Source of the DNA: Pseudomicrostroma phylloplanum
Taxonomy: Eukaryota; Basidiomycota; Exobasidiomycetes; Microstromatales
Direction: 5' to 3'
Assembly: GCA_039545275.1 (NCBI GenBank)
Contig: BCHS01000003.1
Location: forward strand, 496,001 to 560,000
DNA: 64,000 nucleotides
The translations under genes were made by a program, and so were the position numbers. The notes under the pieces are model-generated. The model had not been told where the DNA came from. It worked only from the letters and a program-made list of their open reading frames with translations, and searched no databases. Positions 1 to 12,589 of the stretch are shown piece after piece (the stretch's first letter is position 1; each line of letters begins with the position of its first letter).

Positions 1-516
1 TGAGTGTGGAAATTTAGCCGACAGGGCTTATTCCTGCTCACGCCCACCAGCACTGCGCTCAAGGGGCAGAAGCAGAAGCACTCGATTCACACTTTCAGAA
101 GTGGGCTGTACTTCAGGCGGAGGAGCAACGGTCGCCTCCCTTGCCAAACCCACTTCAGTGGCTTCAGTAGCAGGCTCGCTTGCTCGTCCCTGAGAAGGAC
201 TCCTAGCGTAGAGGAATTAGCCCAGCCAGGTGACATCGGCCTTGCTCGAATGTACAGAGGAAAGCATCAGTAGCTTGTAGAGGGACATCCATCATTATCC
301 AGCAGCAGTAGTGCAATGTAGATACCACGACGAGGACCCGTTGAGCCGGGATCATCCCGCCAACGACCAAAATGATCAAACAACAGGAAGCGTGGTCTGA
401 AGTGAGGGTAGTGCGAGTGATGCTTTCTTCGCGAATGAGGTGGGACAGAGGTAGCAGGATACAAAGATACATAGCCTTCAGTGTGACTTCCCCTACTCTC
501 ATCCAGCACTCCCCCT
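1..516. other. left-edge region, no confident gene
   Basis: This is sequence downstream of the Mmc1-like gene. A short open stretch on the minus strand (about 50-210, reading toward the window edge, with a GTGAGC donor-like site near 50) could be an exon of a gene lying mostly outside the window. No domain is recognisable and the open stretch is short, so no gene is called. Confidence 0.3.
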
Positions 517-3396
517 TCACTTCGCCTTCTCCTTCCTCTCCACCCCATCTTCCTCCCCCTCTAGCGCGTCCAAGGCATACCAAGCAGCATGACACCCCCC
601 ATAAGCCAGCCCAGCATAGGCAATACACCTGATCCACGCCGGGAGGACCTCACGGTAGTAGAGCCTATGTCGCGAGGGTGGCTTGTTCGGGTCGCGGCGT
701 GGGGGCAAGTGTGCAGGCCGTTCGGGACGATCTGCCTGTGCAGCGGTGGCCGAGGTGGAGAAGAGGCGGGCCTGCTGTGTGGCTGGACGCAGCGTGGTCG
801 AGTGCGGGAGGGGCGAGCCGGGCAGGACGGACGAGGATGTGCTCGAGGTGGTGTGCTGCGCAGAGGCAGGAGCAGCGATGCTGGGCTTGACGGACTCCCA
901 GCTCCTCCTCTCCTCCCGCAACACCTTGCCCTCCAAGTCGCACCACTCCCTCACGATTCCCCCAATCTTGGCTCGCCAGCCAAAGATGCCCTGCATGGCC
1001 ACCTCCTCAACTCGCTCCTGCAGGCGTGCTCGGGCGTTTGCGGGAATACGAGTGAGAAGGTCCCGCGTGAGGAGACGCGAGGAGATGCGTGCGTGAGAGC
1101 GCTGCAGAGACCAGAGGGCGTAGGTGCTGCCCAGGAGGGCGATACCGAGGGAGGTGGAGGGGTCAAAGGAAGGTAGCGAGAGGAGGTCCGTCAAGTACGC
1201 CGATGGCACGGATAAAAGCGATGAGCTGCCGCTCGCACCTGCGCCCGCAGCGGTCCGCTCCACGTAAGGGAAGAGCTCGTGCGAGGCGAGCCCCCAGCCC
1301 GCGATGGACCATGCGAGACCAGTGGTGGCACAGAAACGGAAGATGGACGACTGGATGCGCCTCTGCAGCGAGTCGAGGATGCTCACGCCGCCCTCTTGTG
1401 GGGAAGGGCCCAGTCCTGCACTCCCGCCGCCGGAGAGCTCGGCGGTGACGGGCGTGGCTGGCCTTGCTGCAAATGCTCTTCGGCCTGCAGGGAGGTTGCG
1501 GCCAAAGAAGTGGTCTCTTGCTCGCATGATTGGCTGGGCGAGGACAGTGGGGTCGTTGAGGTCCACATTGGGCGAGGATAGATAGGCGAGGGAGGCGGAG
1601 CGCATCTCGAGAATCCGCGAAGGAGGGAGTGATCTCAGATGGTCCGATCTCTTGGCCTTGATGTTGGACTGACTGTCGGCAGCTGCCACACCTTCTTCGC
1701 CTTCCTCTTGGGAAATTTGACGACCTTTCTGCAGTCGAGCGACAAGCTCTTCCATGTCTTTCTGCTCCTTGCTCTGCAGCTCTCTCAAGCGCCCTCCCCA
1801 CCAGATCAACCTTTCCTCCGTCTCCTTTCCACCCAGCCACTCTCTCTCTAGGGCCACATGAATTCTCTCCCTAGCTTCAACGTCGCCGATGAAGGGCAGC
1901 TTCCACCATTTCGGCAGCAAAGGCGGCTCGTTGCCAGAGTGAGGCGGCTGCTTAGTCACAGAAGGGGTGGAGACGAGGATCTTGCCTACCAGGTGGGAGG
2001 CATCCGATTCAGCTGAGCTCTCCAGCCACCTCCCCCAGGAGCGCATCTCGTCCAGGTCCGTCTTCGCGAGGGACAGGCGAGTAGTAATTTCCTCAGCAGC
2101 ATGGGACACCAGCAATTGCAGATGTTTCTGCTCGTGCGCTTCCGACGAAGCGATCAAAGAAGAGACCAGGACCGGCAGACCCGACTCTGTAGAGAGGCTT
2201 TGGAACTCTGACCAAGAGTTGGTACGGTTCTGACTGGCAGTCGAGCTGCTACTCGCGTGACTGCTGAGCGCAGGAAAGCCCATAGCTTCGCGAAGGGCCT
2301 CCTGGGCGTGGCGGATCTTGGCCGTATCTATGAAGTCCACCGTCAGACGAGGCACGCCAGCTATGGCCGAAGAAGCCACGAGCCTGGTGATCTGCTGAGC
2401 CGCTCTCGTGCGATCAGATGTGGCTGCTGCTTCACCGGTGTGGCTGATGGTGAGCCGCAATCCTGGGTGGTCACCGAAAGTCCGCAGGACGGAGCCCAGT
2501 TGTAGCAGCCATGGTGACGGACGCGGTGTGAAGAGCGCCGAGTAAGAGCAAGACAGAACGACTTGGGAAGCGAGGTAGATGGCAGATAAAGTCTCCGGAG
2601 CTGTAAGATTGCAATCTATGCGCAGCAGACGGTACAGATGTAAGACGTTTGACAATCAATGGAATGGAGACAGGGTTTCCCGCCGTCTGTTGCACTCACC
2701 TTGCACCTCTCTAAGCACCGCACCGCTATCCTTCAGCCAAGGCAGTGGTACCTCTAGCACTCCACTCCGCTCTTGTAGTCGCACCTCCGGCCCGTACCTG
2801 ACGAGGAGATCTGCATCCTTCGGTAGGCTACGTCTTGCCTCGGCGAGTGCGACGGGCATCCTTCCTGTATGGTCCACCATCCCATCCTCTAGCAAAGCGG
2901 CTAGAACATCGGAGCCCTCCTTCTCCTGCTCTTCACCCCTCAGACGCAACACCAAGACCTCTTTCGCCGGATCTGCCCCCGTGAGGACGTCGCTCGAGGA
3001 GGAAGCTAGGGCTGATGAGACTCTGCTTGCCCAGATTGGGTCGCTCGTCGTAAGAGAGCTGGACTTAAAGAAGGGAAGGAGGGAGGCCAGAGCCGTAGTT
3101 GGGTCTGTCGAGGAGGAGGTGAGAGGTGAGGCTGCCGAGGTAGCTGCGGACGCTAGACTCCTCTTTGGGGTATTCGATGATCTGGACGATATCCTCGGAA
3201 AGCTGCTGCTCGGCTGGGCGGTATACGCAGCTCTAGCCCTCGTATGCAGTGATGCGTACTGAGGGACGCCGAGAGGCAAGCATTGAGTGGCATGAGAGCC
3301 TCTGGCAGCGGTCGAGCGACGCGACACCTTGCGACGTCCACACCCGCTGATCAGCCTGGCTGGCACTGCAGAGCTGAAGGACGTACGGACTGCCAT
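517..3396 (-). CDS. mitochondrial Mmc1-like protein (dynamin-related family, tentative)
   Basis: Two exons, complement(join(517..2600,2700..3396)), give 926 aa. The intron has a GTGAGT donor and a TTACAG acceptor, and the phase joins ...REVQ to APETLS... The start at 3396 is the first ATG of an Arg/Ser-rich N-terminus that looks like a mitochondrial presequence. The middle is helical and charged, with no Walker motifs seen. Two hydrophobic stretches near the end of the core are followed by a helical segment, a Ser/Thr linker, and a final hydrophobic segment in the last ~40 residues. The pattern resembles the fungal Mmc1 family (dynamin-like, inner mitochondrial membrane or matrix), but this rests on general resemblance only. 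The C-terminal tail contains a presequence-like stretch (see findings). Mitochondrial location is fairly likely; the family name is uncertain. Confidence 0.6.
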
Positions 3397-4610
3397 TGCT
3401 GAGCAGAGCACTGCAAGGATTGGGCCGGGGTGATGAGTGAGGATCAGCAGCGTCGTTGAGAAGGAGTGCCTCACCTCGTCGGAGCCACGCGGGAAGGACT
3501 CCATCTCGCGCCTGTTGGAGCCGAGGCGCCGCTCGATGAGTCGACTCTCCTTTCCGCCGAGAATTGGGCCAGGAATTAGGCGGCGGTCAGCTTCGAGGCC
3601 AGGCGGCCTACTCGACCATAGAGTGCTTTGGAGCTTCCGTCTCTGTTGATAGCACCCAGACAGTATGACACAAGTAGCAACATTAGCACAAAGGGGTACC
3701 GTACTCGGTCTCGTTGGGATGAGCGTGAGTTGTGCGAAAGTGGGGCTACCGAGCATTGAAGGCAAGCCGACTGACTCCTGATCCATACGTCTCCTTGCGT
3801 ACACTCTTCTCCGCCCCTCAGGTCTGGGGCGTCTGGCTGACAGCGGCAGTATGGAAGAGCAGGAGAGGCGAAGGCGCAGTGAGTAGCATATGTCCATGCC
3901 CTACTGCTCGTACAAGGTAGCCACCACCTGGTCAAGCGCAGCTACTCAATGTGCCTTCCCCTTCTTTCCCTACCCTGCCTGTCTCTATGACCTAATCTAC
4001 AGATGCAAGGCCCTCGACCTGGTCAACTACCAGAGACACCGGCCGTCGTAAAGGAGCATCCTCTGCATGCGGGTCAGGGTGGCAAGGGTCACATGGTGTA
4101 AGGTCACTATGTGGATACGCGAAGGGGAGGAGATGGCGGGGCCGGCGTAGTGAGAGTGTACATGTTGCTTGGGCTCCTAGTAGGGAAGGGAGGGGTGCAG
4201 AGTCCATGCTCAATGGGACGGCAAGCGCACAGAGTCACAGCATACAATGTAACCAGCCTGTCTGCTGCCCTTGCGTGGCGGGAACCCCACGGGCACACCG
4301 CTGGTGGCACCGTCTGACACAAGGAGATACCTCAATCCGAAGACATCATGTCATTGAGGCTAGAGGAACGAAAGCTGGATGAAAGATTCTGAAATCCTAG
4401 CGTGCCCTGCTCTCAACACCGCTGCTGACGAGCAGAACCTAAACACGAGTGCGGTGGATCATCGAAGACGTAGGAGCAGCAGAAAGGTGGATGTCATTGA
4501 TACTACCGCAAACGTCTTGTTCCCCCTGTCTCTTGTGAAGAACGTCCTTCCCTCGAGCTTCTCATCGTCTCGTCCCAGTATCCGAAGTCACTTTCTATCT
4601 GCAGCCGAGA
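3397..4610. other. intergenic, no gene seen
   Basis: About 1.2 kb between the 5' end of the Mmc1-like gene and the 3' end of UBC4. Only short unconserved open frames occur on either strand, with no tRNA-like fold and no clear repeat. It presumably holds the Mmc1-like promoter and the UBC4 3' UTR. Confidence 0.5.
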
Positions 4611-5511
<901 letters not shown>

Positions 5512-6284
5512 TGTGAAGCTGTGGGTGAGGAAAAGTGACGAGGTGTGAGTAGGTATGTCCGTTGTCTTTCTCGGGAGTCACGGCCACAAGGGAACAATGG
5601 AATGTCTGATTCCAACCCCACGCTCGCTGGGGGCCTCGTATAAGACTCTGCGCTACTCCGTTTTCCCGATGACGACTTGTCGTCAGAGTACTTCAAGCAG
5701 TAGAGCGCCTGGTAGCCGCTTGCAAGGCACTGCTACTCGAGCTACCTACTGAGCAGAGGATGAAATCTGTCCCTGTGGGAGGTCTACTCACTTCTGAGGG
5801 TCTTTGCGATTGACGGCTCAGACGAGTGTACGTTAAGAACGGTATGCGACCGAGTATTCTAGTTCGCTTGCGACGAGAATGCGCTGAGTAAAGAAGGGTG
5901 AGAAGTGTGGTAGGAAAGGGTGCGAGGTGTCGAAGTGTTGATGATATCGGCGGGGTGGTGTGAGTGAGTGGCTGCTGGGTGGAGCCCTCGTCTCTGCTGG
6001 TTGATTGGTGGGAGGGGCGGCAAAAGCGTAGGCTGCCTGCCTGGGCCTTGTGCGCGATCGACTCCTCCCTCCGTCCCCCGCCTGCCGCGTGCCAGGCTTC
6101 CTGGGCCTCACCTCACACTCTTCCTCTGGTCGACGCTCATCGTCTCGTCCACAGACGTGACATCCCCATCCCCTGCTGCCATCCCCTTTCCATCTTTCGG
6201 CCCCATATCACACATAAGACTTTGGCTTTCGGGCGCGGCAGCTCGTTGGTCAAGTCATCCTGAGCGGCTCCTCCGGCCGTGGCC
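5512..6284. promoter_or_regulatory. divergent promoter region UBC4 / SNT1-like
   Basis: About 770 bp between two divergently transcribed genes. The part next to the SNT1-like start is pyrimidine-rich, as is common for fungal 5' leaders. No conserved operator was recognised and no coding frame is convincing. Confidence 0.4.
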
Positions 6285-9200
6285 ATGCAGGCATCCGCCT
6301 CGGCCTTACCTCCCACACTCGAGCCTAAAGCAGACAGCGCCCGAGCTGAGGACGAGTCCAACAAGCGAGATGTCATTCATAGCAGTCAGACGGGTAGTGC
6401 CGCTGGCACAGGATCATCGCCTGTGACCGTAGAGACGTCTAATGGCTCTCTGTCCGATTCGGCATCCCAAAGCCGCCTTGCTCTGGATTCAGACTCATCA
6501 GCATCCGCTCTCACCACGAAGCCGGCCAATGGGAAAGCATCTGGGGCTAATAGTCTTGTTGACAATCCTGCTCGCGCCAACACGAACGCAATTCTGCCCG
6601 CTTCAGAAGCGGCGGTAGAGCAGAGAGCGACTGTAGAAGCCGAAAGTCCAGCAAGCATGCCATCTGCAGACCTCGTGAAAAGAGGGCCCTCTGGACAGAT
6701 GCGCTCTCCTAGCCCAAGTAGCGTCACCAGCGAGGAGGAAGGAATGATCAAAGAAGACGAAGAGGAAGAGGAAGAAGGCGAGGTTCCAGAAGACGGAACA
6801 GTCACCTCGTCCGCCATATCCACCTCACCTCGACGCCCACTTGCCGAGAGATTCTCAGCAGCACCCCCGCCCGTACGAAGGTGGGGCTATGCTGAGCCTC
6901 GTGCGCCAGTATCATTCGACCCGCATCCATCCTCTTCTATGTCATCAGCGTCTTCCCGGGAGAGAGACCATCTCAGGTCCCGAGAGATAGATCGAGAACG
7001 AGAAAGGGACCGAGGTTGGGAAAGACCGCGGGACAAGGACTGGGACCTGGAGCGCGAGAGAGAAAGAGAACGAGACAGGGTAAGGATCACTGCGCCACCT
7101 TCCCGCATGCCGGTCGTCAGAGCTTTCGAGGAGCCACTCGTATCGAGGTTACCTCGAGGCGGAGACAGCTATCGGCCAGGCGGTGCTACGCCAAGACCGC
7201 AAAGTGGTCATCGGACCAACAGTGGTGACTCCATCAATGACAATGGCCTTGGTCGGGATCGCGATGGCCGCGATCGCAAGTCATTGTCGCCACAGCTACC
7301 CAGGGACCGAGAGCTACGCGATGCACGAATCGATCGTCGAGACGTCAGTTCCCCAGCTACCCCCCTCTCTGGACCCAACTCCATTGGCCCTCGTATTGCT
7401 CCTCAAGTGTCACCTGCGTTCCGTGACGATCTTGAGCGTCGGGGAGCCCAACCAATAGCCTCATCCATAAGGCCCTGGGGCGCCACACCACAACCAAGCA
7501 GATGGAACAAATGGGGCACTCCACGTGACAGGGAAGGTAGAGAGCTGTTCGATTCCCGGAGAACAGGTACAGGAGATGACGAGAGGTTTACAGGCCGCCC
7601 CAGCGACCTGCCTATAGATCGTACGCCATTGCGATCCTCGGCCGTTCCCGAAGAAGGTGTGACCTCGAGGCGGCCCCTTTCACCGCCAAATGGTTCAAGT
7701 GGCTCCGGTTCTCAGCGACGAAGCTCTCGCTCTTCACGTAGTCCTGTGGCTGATCGCTCGGCCAGGAGTCACTCCACCTCCAACTCCATCGCCAACGGTG
7801 AGCCAGCATCTCCCACCTCTTCCCGAGGAAGCAAAGCGCTACCTCGCCCATCGGCGTTCGAGCCCCCACGAAGTGATTCTGGCTGGGGTCCCAAGGCGAG
7901 AAAGACCGAGGCAAGCGCTGAACCTCCTTCAGCTAGCGTCATCCCATCGGAAGACCTCAATCCAGACACGACGCCTCACGTTGAGGAGCAGAAGCCTCTG
8001 ATTGACGCCCCTGTTGCGCTCGCAGAAAGCGAACTAGCATCGACCTCTCTTGCAGAGGGCGAGAAGGGGACTTCCGCTATGGACATAGACAAGAGTCCGA
8101 GCGCAAGCGTCCCAACAGCGACTCCAGCTCATGAACAAGAGAAGCTTGCAACGACCTTGCAGGAGGCTACGCCAATGCAACAATTAGAGTTGGCAGATCT
8201 AGCAGACCCGCGAGAGCCACAACGCGCAGAGGACAAAAGCACTGTGAATGCCTACGCGGCACAAGAGACGATTGAGATAGCCAAGGACAAGTCGCCCATT
8301 CGCGACTCCCCTGAACCTGAAGATACGAGCCAGCGGATTATCCCCACAGACGCCAGTGAGGTTGTTCGCATGGCTGTAGATGAGGAGCAGCTCCCTGTAG
8401 ATGCAGTGCAAAGACAGCCAGAGGCTGCGACAGACAGTACAGGCATGGCGGATACCTTGACGTCCAATGTGGGGATGACTGCCGCCTCACCGATCCTGGC
8501 ATCGACGTCTGCAGCGCCCACTCTACCGGCTGAAGCTCAGATACAAGCTGGTGTTCAAGGAGCTGGACCAAGTGGTATGGGCTCTCTTACTCCGGCCGCT
8601 CTCACCAGAGGCGCTTTGACGGAGGACATCAAGATGCACGTCGATAAGGCTGCCGAGGGTGTAACAGCGCAGGAGGAAGGCAGCTACTTCCCGACCTTTG
8701 TCTCAAAGCCTTTGAAGACAGAAGCTGCTTCCAGCTCCACCAACAGACCAGCTACATCAGCAGAGGCGGAAGCCTCTCTGGTGATGGATCAGTCCGCTCT
8801 GACCTACCCCACTGCACCTCTTGTCAGAGTATCGCCTGGCCCAACGGCACCACCACATCTGTCGCCAAAGAAGACAAAGCGCGAGCTGACTCCGCTTGTA
8901 GCGCAGAAGAGTCAGGAGGAGCTGGACGAGGCGAAGAGGGCGACTGTTCGACGTCTCCTCTTGAGCGGGAAGGATCTTTCTGACGATCAGATCGCTGTCC
9001 TCGTGGGGCGTAATCGTCGCTTGGCTGAGCACACGACTTTCAATGAGCTGGAATCTGCCATACACGGACCCCCCTTCGTCAAGGAGGAGCTAGTCGGACC
9101 TGTTGGCTACGTGGCAGAGGCGGAATACAATCATGCCCGGACACTTTTGAAAGAGCGGCTCGGGGCCCGCAATAAGCGCCTAGAGGCCAAAGCGGAACGG

Positions 9201-12200
9201 CTGAGGAGCCGATACCGTGCTCTGGATACAGACTGGAAGGCTCACTGTGCTCGTCTAGATCGTGCTGCTGAGTTGAGAGAGAATGCTAGGAAAGCAGCCA
9301 ACCAGACTGGCACGCCTGGCGGCATGCAACAGCCCCCTCAACCGCAACCAGGGGTGGAGGACACTCCGACAGTCAGCGACGGACATCGTCAGAGTTCTAT
9401 TCTGGGAGGAGGCTCCATCACGAGCGGTCGTGCCAATCGTCGTGGGACCCAGTCAGGCTTTGGCTTCGGTGACGCTGTCAGATCTGAAGCGGAGTTCCTC
9501 GAGATTCTTGCTTCCTTGGAGTCTGCAGACATGCAAGATCCCGAAGCTCGCGCTGCTCGCACTGCAACGACCGTTCCCGATCAGCTCCTCAACCCAGATC
9601 GAGAGGTGCCACTACAGGAGGATTGGGATGACCGCAATGGCTTCATCGCAGATCCTGTCGCCTTCCACCTGGACGAGTTCGACCCGGACCACTGGTCAGA
9701 GGAAGAGAAGATCACATTTGCTCGCAAGTATGCCATCTGGCCGAAGCAGTTCGGCAAAATTGCGTCCGCCCTCCCAGACAAGACGACAGCTCAATGTGTT
9801 TACTACTACTACCTCACAAAGCATCAGCCTGGTCACGACTACAAAGCGATCACGGCGGCGAGGAATCGCAATCAGAAGCGCAAAGGAAAGAGCAAGCCCA
9901 AGAAAGGCAAAGGCAGCGCTCTGATGGCAGATCTCAAGCGGACTGATGAGGCTGGAGAGGACGATGAGCCTGGGTCGCCCATGGACGTCGGACAATTGCA
10001 GTCTCGTCCTAGCCTGCTCGGCGGTGTAGATGCTGGTCTCCTTCCTCTTGCCGAAGAGGAAGAGTCCTTTGACGCGCAAGGACCCAGCACATCGAAGAAG
10101 CAGCGACGAGGTGTTGAGGACGGGACGATCGACAGTACTGATATCCCTACTACCTCAGCAGAAAAACCTGTCAGGAGCAAAGGTGGCAAGAAGGGTAGAG
10201 GGCAAGGCAAAAGCAAGGCGGCGAGTGTCTCCTTCGATCAAGCCAGTCCATATCCCGACTCACCCCTGCCGACTCCGACTGCCGAATCCTCCATCGATCC
10301 TGATCTGGCAGCTGCAGAAGCTCTTGGCGCTTTGTCCGGCGTTGTACAGATGCCACTGCCTCCGAATACTGTCTCGCAGGCGCCAGCTACAGCTAGTAAA
10401 GGCAAGAAGCGTAAAGCCACAGCCGGCGCAAACACCGAGGGCGGCGCAGACAATCCTGGCGCAACTCAACGCAAGGCGAGACCTTCGACTTCATCGTACT
10501 GGTCAATTCAGGAACGGACCGAATTCCTGCGCGGTGTAGTCATGTTCGGCAAGGATTGGACCGGCGTGTCCGGGCTTCTCGGTGCCAAATCAGCAGCTCA
10601 GGCTCGCAACTTCTTTGCCCGGAATGTTCAAGTTCCGGAGTTCATCGAAGCCGCTCAGCTGGGCGAAGACAACGCCCATCTGCCAATTGCCGTGCGTGAG
10701 CAGCAGGCTGCAGATTGGGTACGTGATCGTATCGGTCTTCTAACAGAGGATGGAAGTGTCAGCAGAGGATCGGCTGTAGAAGACACTTCCATGGAGGACG
10801 CTACACCAAGGAGAGGAGGCATGGGAATCATGAGTTTGCTCAACGACGAGGCTCCCAGTGACAATTCGACTCGCAAGAAACCCTCGCTGCAAGAGTGGTT
10901 TGGCGACGAGTCGCAGGGACGTCCTGGGACAATGCCCAGCTCGGAGGATCGCATCTTCTCGAGCAGCGGCGTGCTTGCGACCGACGAGGACGATTCGACA
11001 GATACAGAGGATCCGTACGCGCCTTCTCAGTACTCTTCAAGATCGTCTACAGCCGTGCACACTCCTACAACGTACCAACCGCCCCTGAGTTCCGAGCATC
11101 GTCCGCACTTGCCTGAGACAATGGGCCACCCTCCGAGACCCAGTCTCACCGCACAGCGCCCAATGCCGCCGCCTAGTGTCGGCTCAAATCTTGGGAGCCT
11201 GCCCAGGCTTACTTCCTCAGCGTCAAGCAGCACCGATAGTCAAAGAGACTCTTATGGCGACTACTCGCGCTATTCGCGTTCACCGGCGTACGAGATTCGC
11301 AACCAGCTTTCCCCTCTGGTGCCACTCAGCAGCTCACGCACTGGAGCGGTGGAGCAAGCGGAGATCCCGCCATACGCTCGTCGTGCGCTGTACGATCGCG
11401 GGCAGGCCTCTGTGTACGATCGCTCGAGCGCTAGCATGCCCCCACCGCCGCTCAGTGCGGGCTCGGCCTCCTCGGCTCATCGGCATTCTTGGGGCGCTCC
11501 TTCCCAAGCTTCGGGCAACGGTGCAGATTCGCGATCATCCCACCTGGACTACTCGCAATCTCATGGACATTCATCTGCGATGAGGTCGTCCAGCGCTGCG
11601 CCCTACCCATCAGAGAGTGACCATCAGCATCTAGCAAGCGCGAGAGGCAGCGCCGGTCCTGGCCCGAACGGCGGCCGCCCGGATTACCTCTCCCCGACGT
11701 CCTCATTCCGTCCGCTCCACTCTGTCTCCTCCTCCTCTTCGGGACCTCCTCCGCCGATTGCGGCCAACGATCGGTACTACCTAGAGTCAAGTCGTCCCTC
11801 TTCTGCCTCGGCGAGTATACCACCTTATTCTTCCATCAGCCACGGTCACCAGGGTCATCAGGGTCACCAAGGTCACCATCAAGACATTAGCAGGGACCGA
11901 GCCGGCGATGGGATGAGTCGACGACCGACTTCGAGCGATGGCAGAGCGGGACTGGCGCCTTCCTGGGGTTCGCAAGCATCTCATTCCTCTCATCAACACC
12001 ACCACCACTATCAACAGTCACAATACCAGCAGCCACAGCAGCAGCACCTTCAGGGTTCCTACGCCCAATCGTCAAGCTCGCGAGACTTGCCTATGCCGTC
12101 GTCCATGTCGCACACATCAGCATCGGCAGCTGCTGCTCCACCGCCTCCACCACCTACTTTGCCTGGCACTAGTCGGGACAGGGAGAGGGAGAGAGAGCAG

Positions 12201-12272
12201 CAGCGAGATGGAGCCGACGGTCGCAATGGATCTTATAGCTCCTCGTATCGGTGGTCTGGGACTGGGCCGTAG
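6285..12272 (+). CDS. SNT1: Snt1/NCoR-like SANT-domain co-repressor
   Basis: Single exon of 1995 aa, starting at ATG 6285; a GTG six bases upstream is in frame but not a likely start. Two SANT domains are visible. The first, around residues 1135-1185, is HWSEEEKITFARKY followed by a YYYYLTKH helix. The second, around 1404-1450, is YWSIQERTEFLRGV. The paired arrangement plus a charged helical region just upstream (about 870-1020) is that of Snt1, Smrter and NCoR proteins, which scaffold histone deacetylases (the Set3 complex in yeast). The N-terminal ~850 residues are disordered, with an acidic run near 150 and an Arg/Glu/Asp-rich repeat stretch near 220-270. The C-terminal ~550 residues are Ser/Pro-rich, with GHQ repeats and poly-His and Gln tracts. 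Function is inferred from the SANT pair; flanking regions are too divergent to align by eye. Confidence 0.85.
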   Translation: MQASASALPPTLEPKADSARAEDESNKRDVIHSSQTGSAAGTGSSPVTVETSNGSLSDSASQSRLALDSDSSASALTTKPANGKASGANSLVDNPARANTNAILPASEAAVEQRATVEAESPASMPSADLVKRGPSGQMRSPSPSSVTSEEEGMIKEDEEEEEEGEVPEDGTVTSSAISTSPRRPLAERFSAAPPPVRRWGYAEPRAPVSFDPHPSSSMSSASSRERDHLRSREIDRERERDRGWERPRDKDWDLERERERERDRVRITAPPSRMPVVRAFEEPLVSRLPRGGDSYRPGGATPRPQSGHRTNSGDSINDNGLGRDRDGRDRKSLSPQLPRDRELRDARIDRRDVSSPATPLSGPNSIGPRIAPQVSPAFRDDLERRGAQPIASSIRPWGATPQPSRWNKWGTPRDREGRELFDSRRTGTGDDERFTGRPSDLPIDRTPLRSSAVPEEGVTSRRPLSPPNGSSGSGSQRRSSRSSRSPVADRSARSHSTSNSIANGEPASPTSSRGSKALPRPSAFEPPRSDSGWGPKARKTEASAEPPSASVIPSEDLNPDTTPHVEEQKPLIDAPVALAESELASTSLAEGEKGTSAMDIDKSPSASVPTATPAHEQEKLATTLQEATPMQQLELADLADPREPQRAEDKSTVNAYAAQETIEIAKDKSPIRDSPEPEDTSQRIIPTDASEVVRMAVDEEQLPVDAVQRQPEAATDSTGMADTLTSNVGMTAASPILASTSAAPTLPAEAQIQAGVQGAGPSGMGSLTPAALTRGALTEDIKMHVDKAAEGVTAQEEGSYFPTFVSKPLKTEAASSSTNRPATSAEAEASLVMDQSALTYPTAPLVRVSPGPTAPPHLSPKKTKRELTPLVAQKSQEELDEAKRATVRRLLLSGKDLSDDQIAVLVGRNRRLAEHTTFNELESAIHGPPFVKEELVGPVGYVAEAEYNHARTLLKERLGARNKRLEAKAERLRSRYRALDTDWKAHCARLDRAAELRENARKAANQTGTPGGMQQPPQPQPGVEDTPTVSDGHRQSSILGGGSITSGRANRRGTQSGFGFGDAVRSEAEFLEILASLESADMQDPEARAARTATTVPDQLLNPDREVPLQEDWDDRNGFIADPVAFHLDEFDPDHWSEEEKITFARKYAIWPKQFGKIASALPDKTTAQCVYYYYLTKHQPGHDYKAITAARNRNQKRKGKSKPKKGKGSALMADLKRTDEAGEDDEPGSPMDVGQLQSRPSLLGGVDAGLLPLAEEEESFDAQGPSTSKKQRRGVEDGTIDSTDIPTTSAEKPVRSKGGKKGRGQGKSKAASVSFDQASPYPDSPLPTPTAESSIDPDLAAAEALGALSGVVQMPLPPNTVSQAPATASKGKKRKATAGANTEGGADNPGATQRKARPSTSSYWSIQERTEFLRGVVMFGKDWTGVSGLLGAKSAAQARNFFARNVQVPEFIEAAQLGEDNAHLPIAVREQQAADWVRDRIGLLTEDGSVSRGSAVEDTSMEDATPRRGGMGIMSLLNDEAPSDNSTRKKPSLQEWFGDESQGRPGTMPSSEDRIFSSSGVLATDEDDSTDTEDPYAPSQYSSRSSTAVHTPTTYQPPLSSEHRPHLPETMGHPPRPSLTAQRPMPPPSVGSNLGSLPRLTSSASSSTDSQRDSYGDYSRYSRSPAYEIRNQLSPLVPLSSSRTGAVEQAEIPPYARRALYDRGQASVYDRSSASMPPPPLSAGSASSAHRHSWGAPSQASGNGADSRSSHLDYSQSHGHSSAMRSSSAAPYPSESDHQHLASARGSAGPGPNGGRPDYLSPTSSFRPLHSVSSSSSGPPPPIAANDRYYLESSRPSSASASIPPYSSISHGHQGHQGHQGHHQDISRDRAGDGMSRRPTSSDGRAGLAPSWGSQASHSSHQHHHHYQQSQYQQPQQQHLQGSYAQSSSSRDLPMPSSMSHTSASAAAAPPPPPPTLPGTSRDREREREQQRDGADGRNGSYSSSYRWSGTGP

Positions 12273-12589
12273 AGGGCGGCATCGGAGGAGCACGCATCGG
12301 AGGGCAAAAGTACGGGGGTTGAAGGACCATACATACATACCTTGGGCGGGAGCAGCAGCAGCTGCTCTGCATACCGATCGACTAGTCTACCTGTAACATC
12401 ATCATCACGCATCGTGTGTGCCCCAAACACACACACTTGTTATCACCTCTTCTTTCTTGCGGACATGTTGTCTTACTAGCTAGCTGTACAATTCCAGAAA
12501 CAAAATTCGTGCCACATCACATCACCGCTCGTTGCACACTGCGTGTAAGTGGTGCCTCTGCATCTAAAAGGAGCACTCTATTCTGCTCT
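12273..12589. other. convergent 3' intergenic region
   Basis: 317 bp between the stops of the SNT1-like gene and the urate oxidase gene, which are transcribed toward each other. It contains a short catacatacatac run and nothing that looks coding; presumably two 3' UTRs. Confidence 0.5.

Noticed and set aside
589..1176. Plus-strand ORF of 195 codons
   Set aside because: Antisense to the Mmc1-like gene, Arg/Gly-rich mirror composition, no domain.
1163..1840. Minus-strand ORF of 225 codons inside the Mmc1-like gene
   Set aside because: Shadow of the real frame on the same strand, Arg/Pro-rich, no domain.
6279..6284. GTG as the start of the SNT1-like gene
   Set aside because: Nuclear fungal genes start at ATG; ATG 6285 lies two codons downstream.
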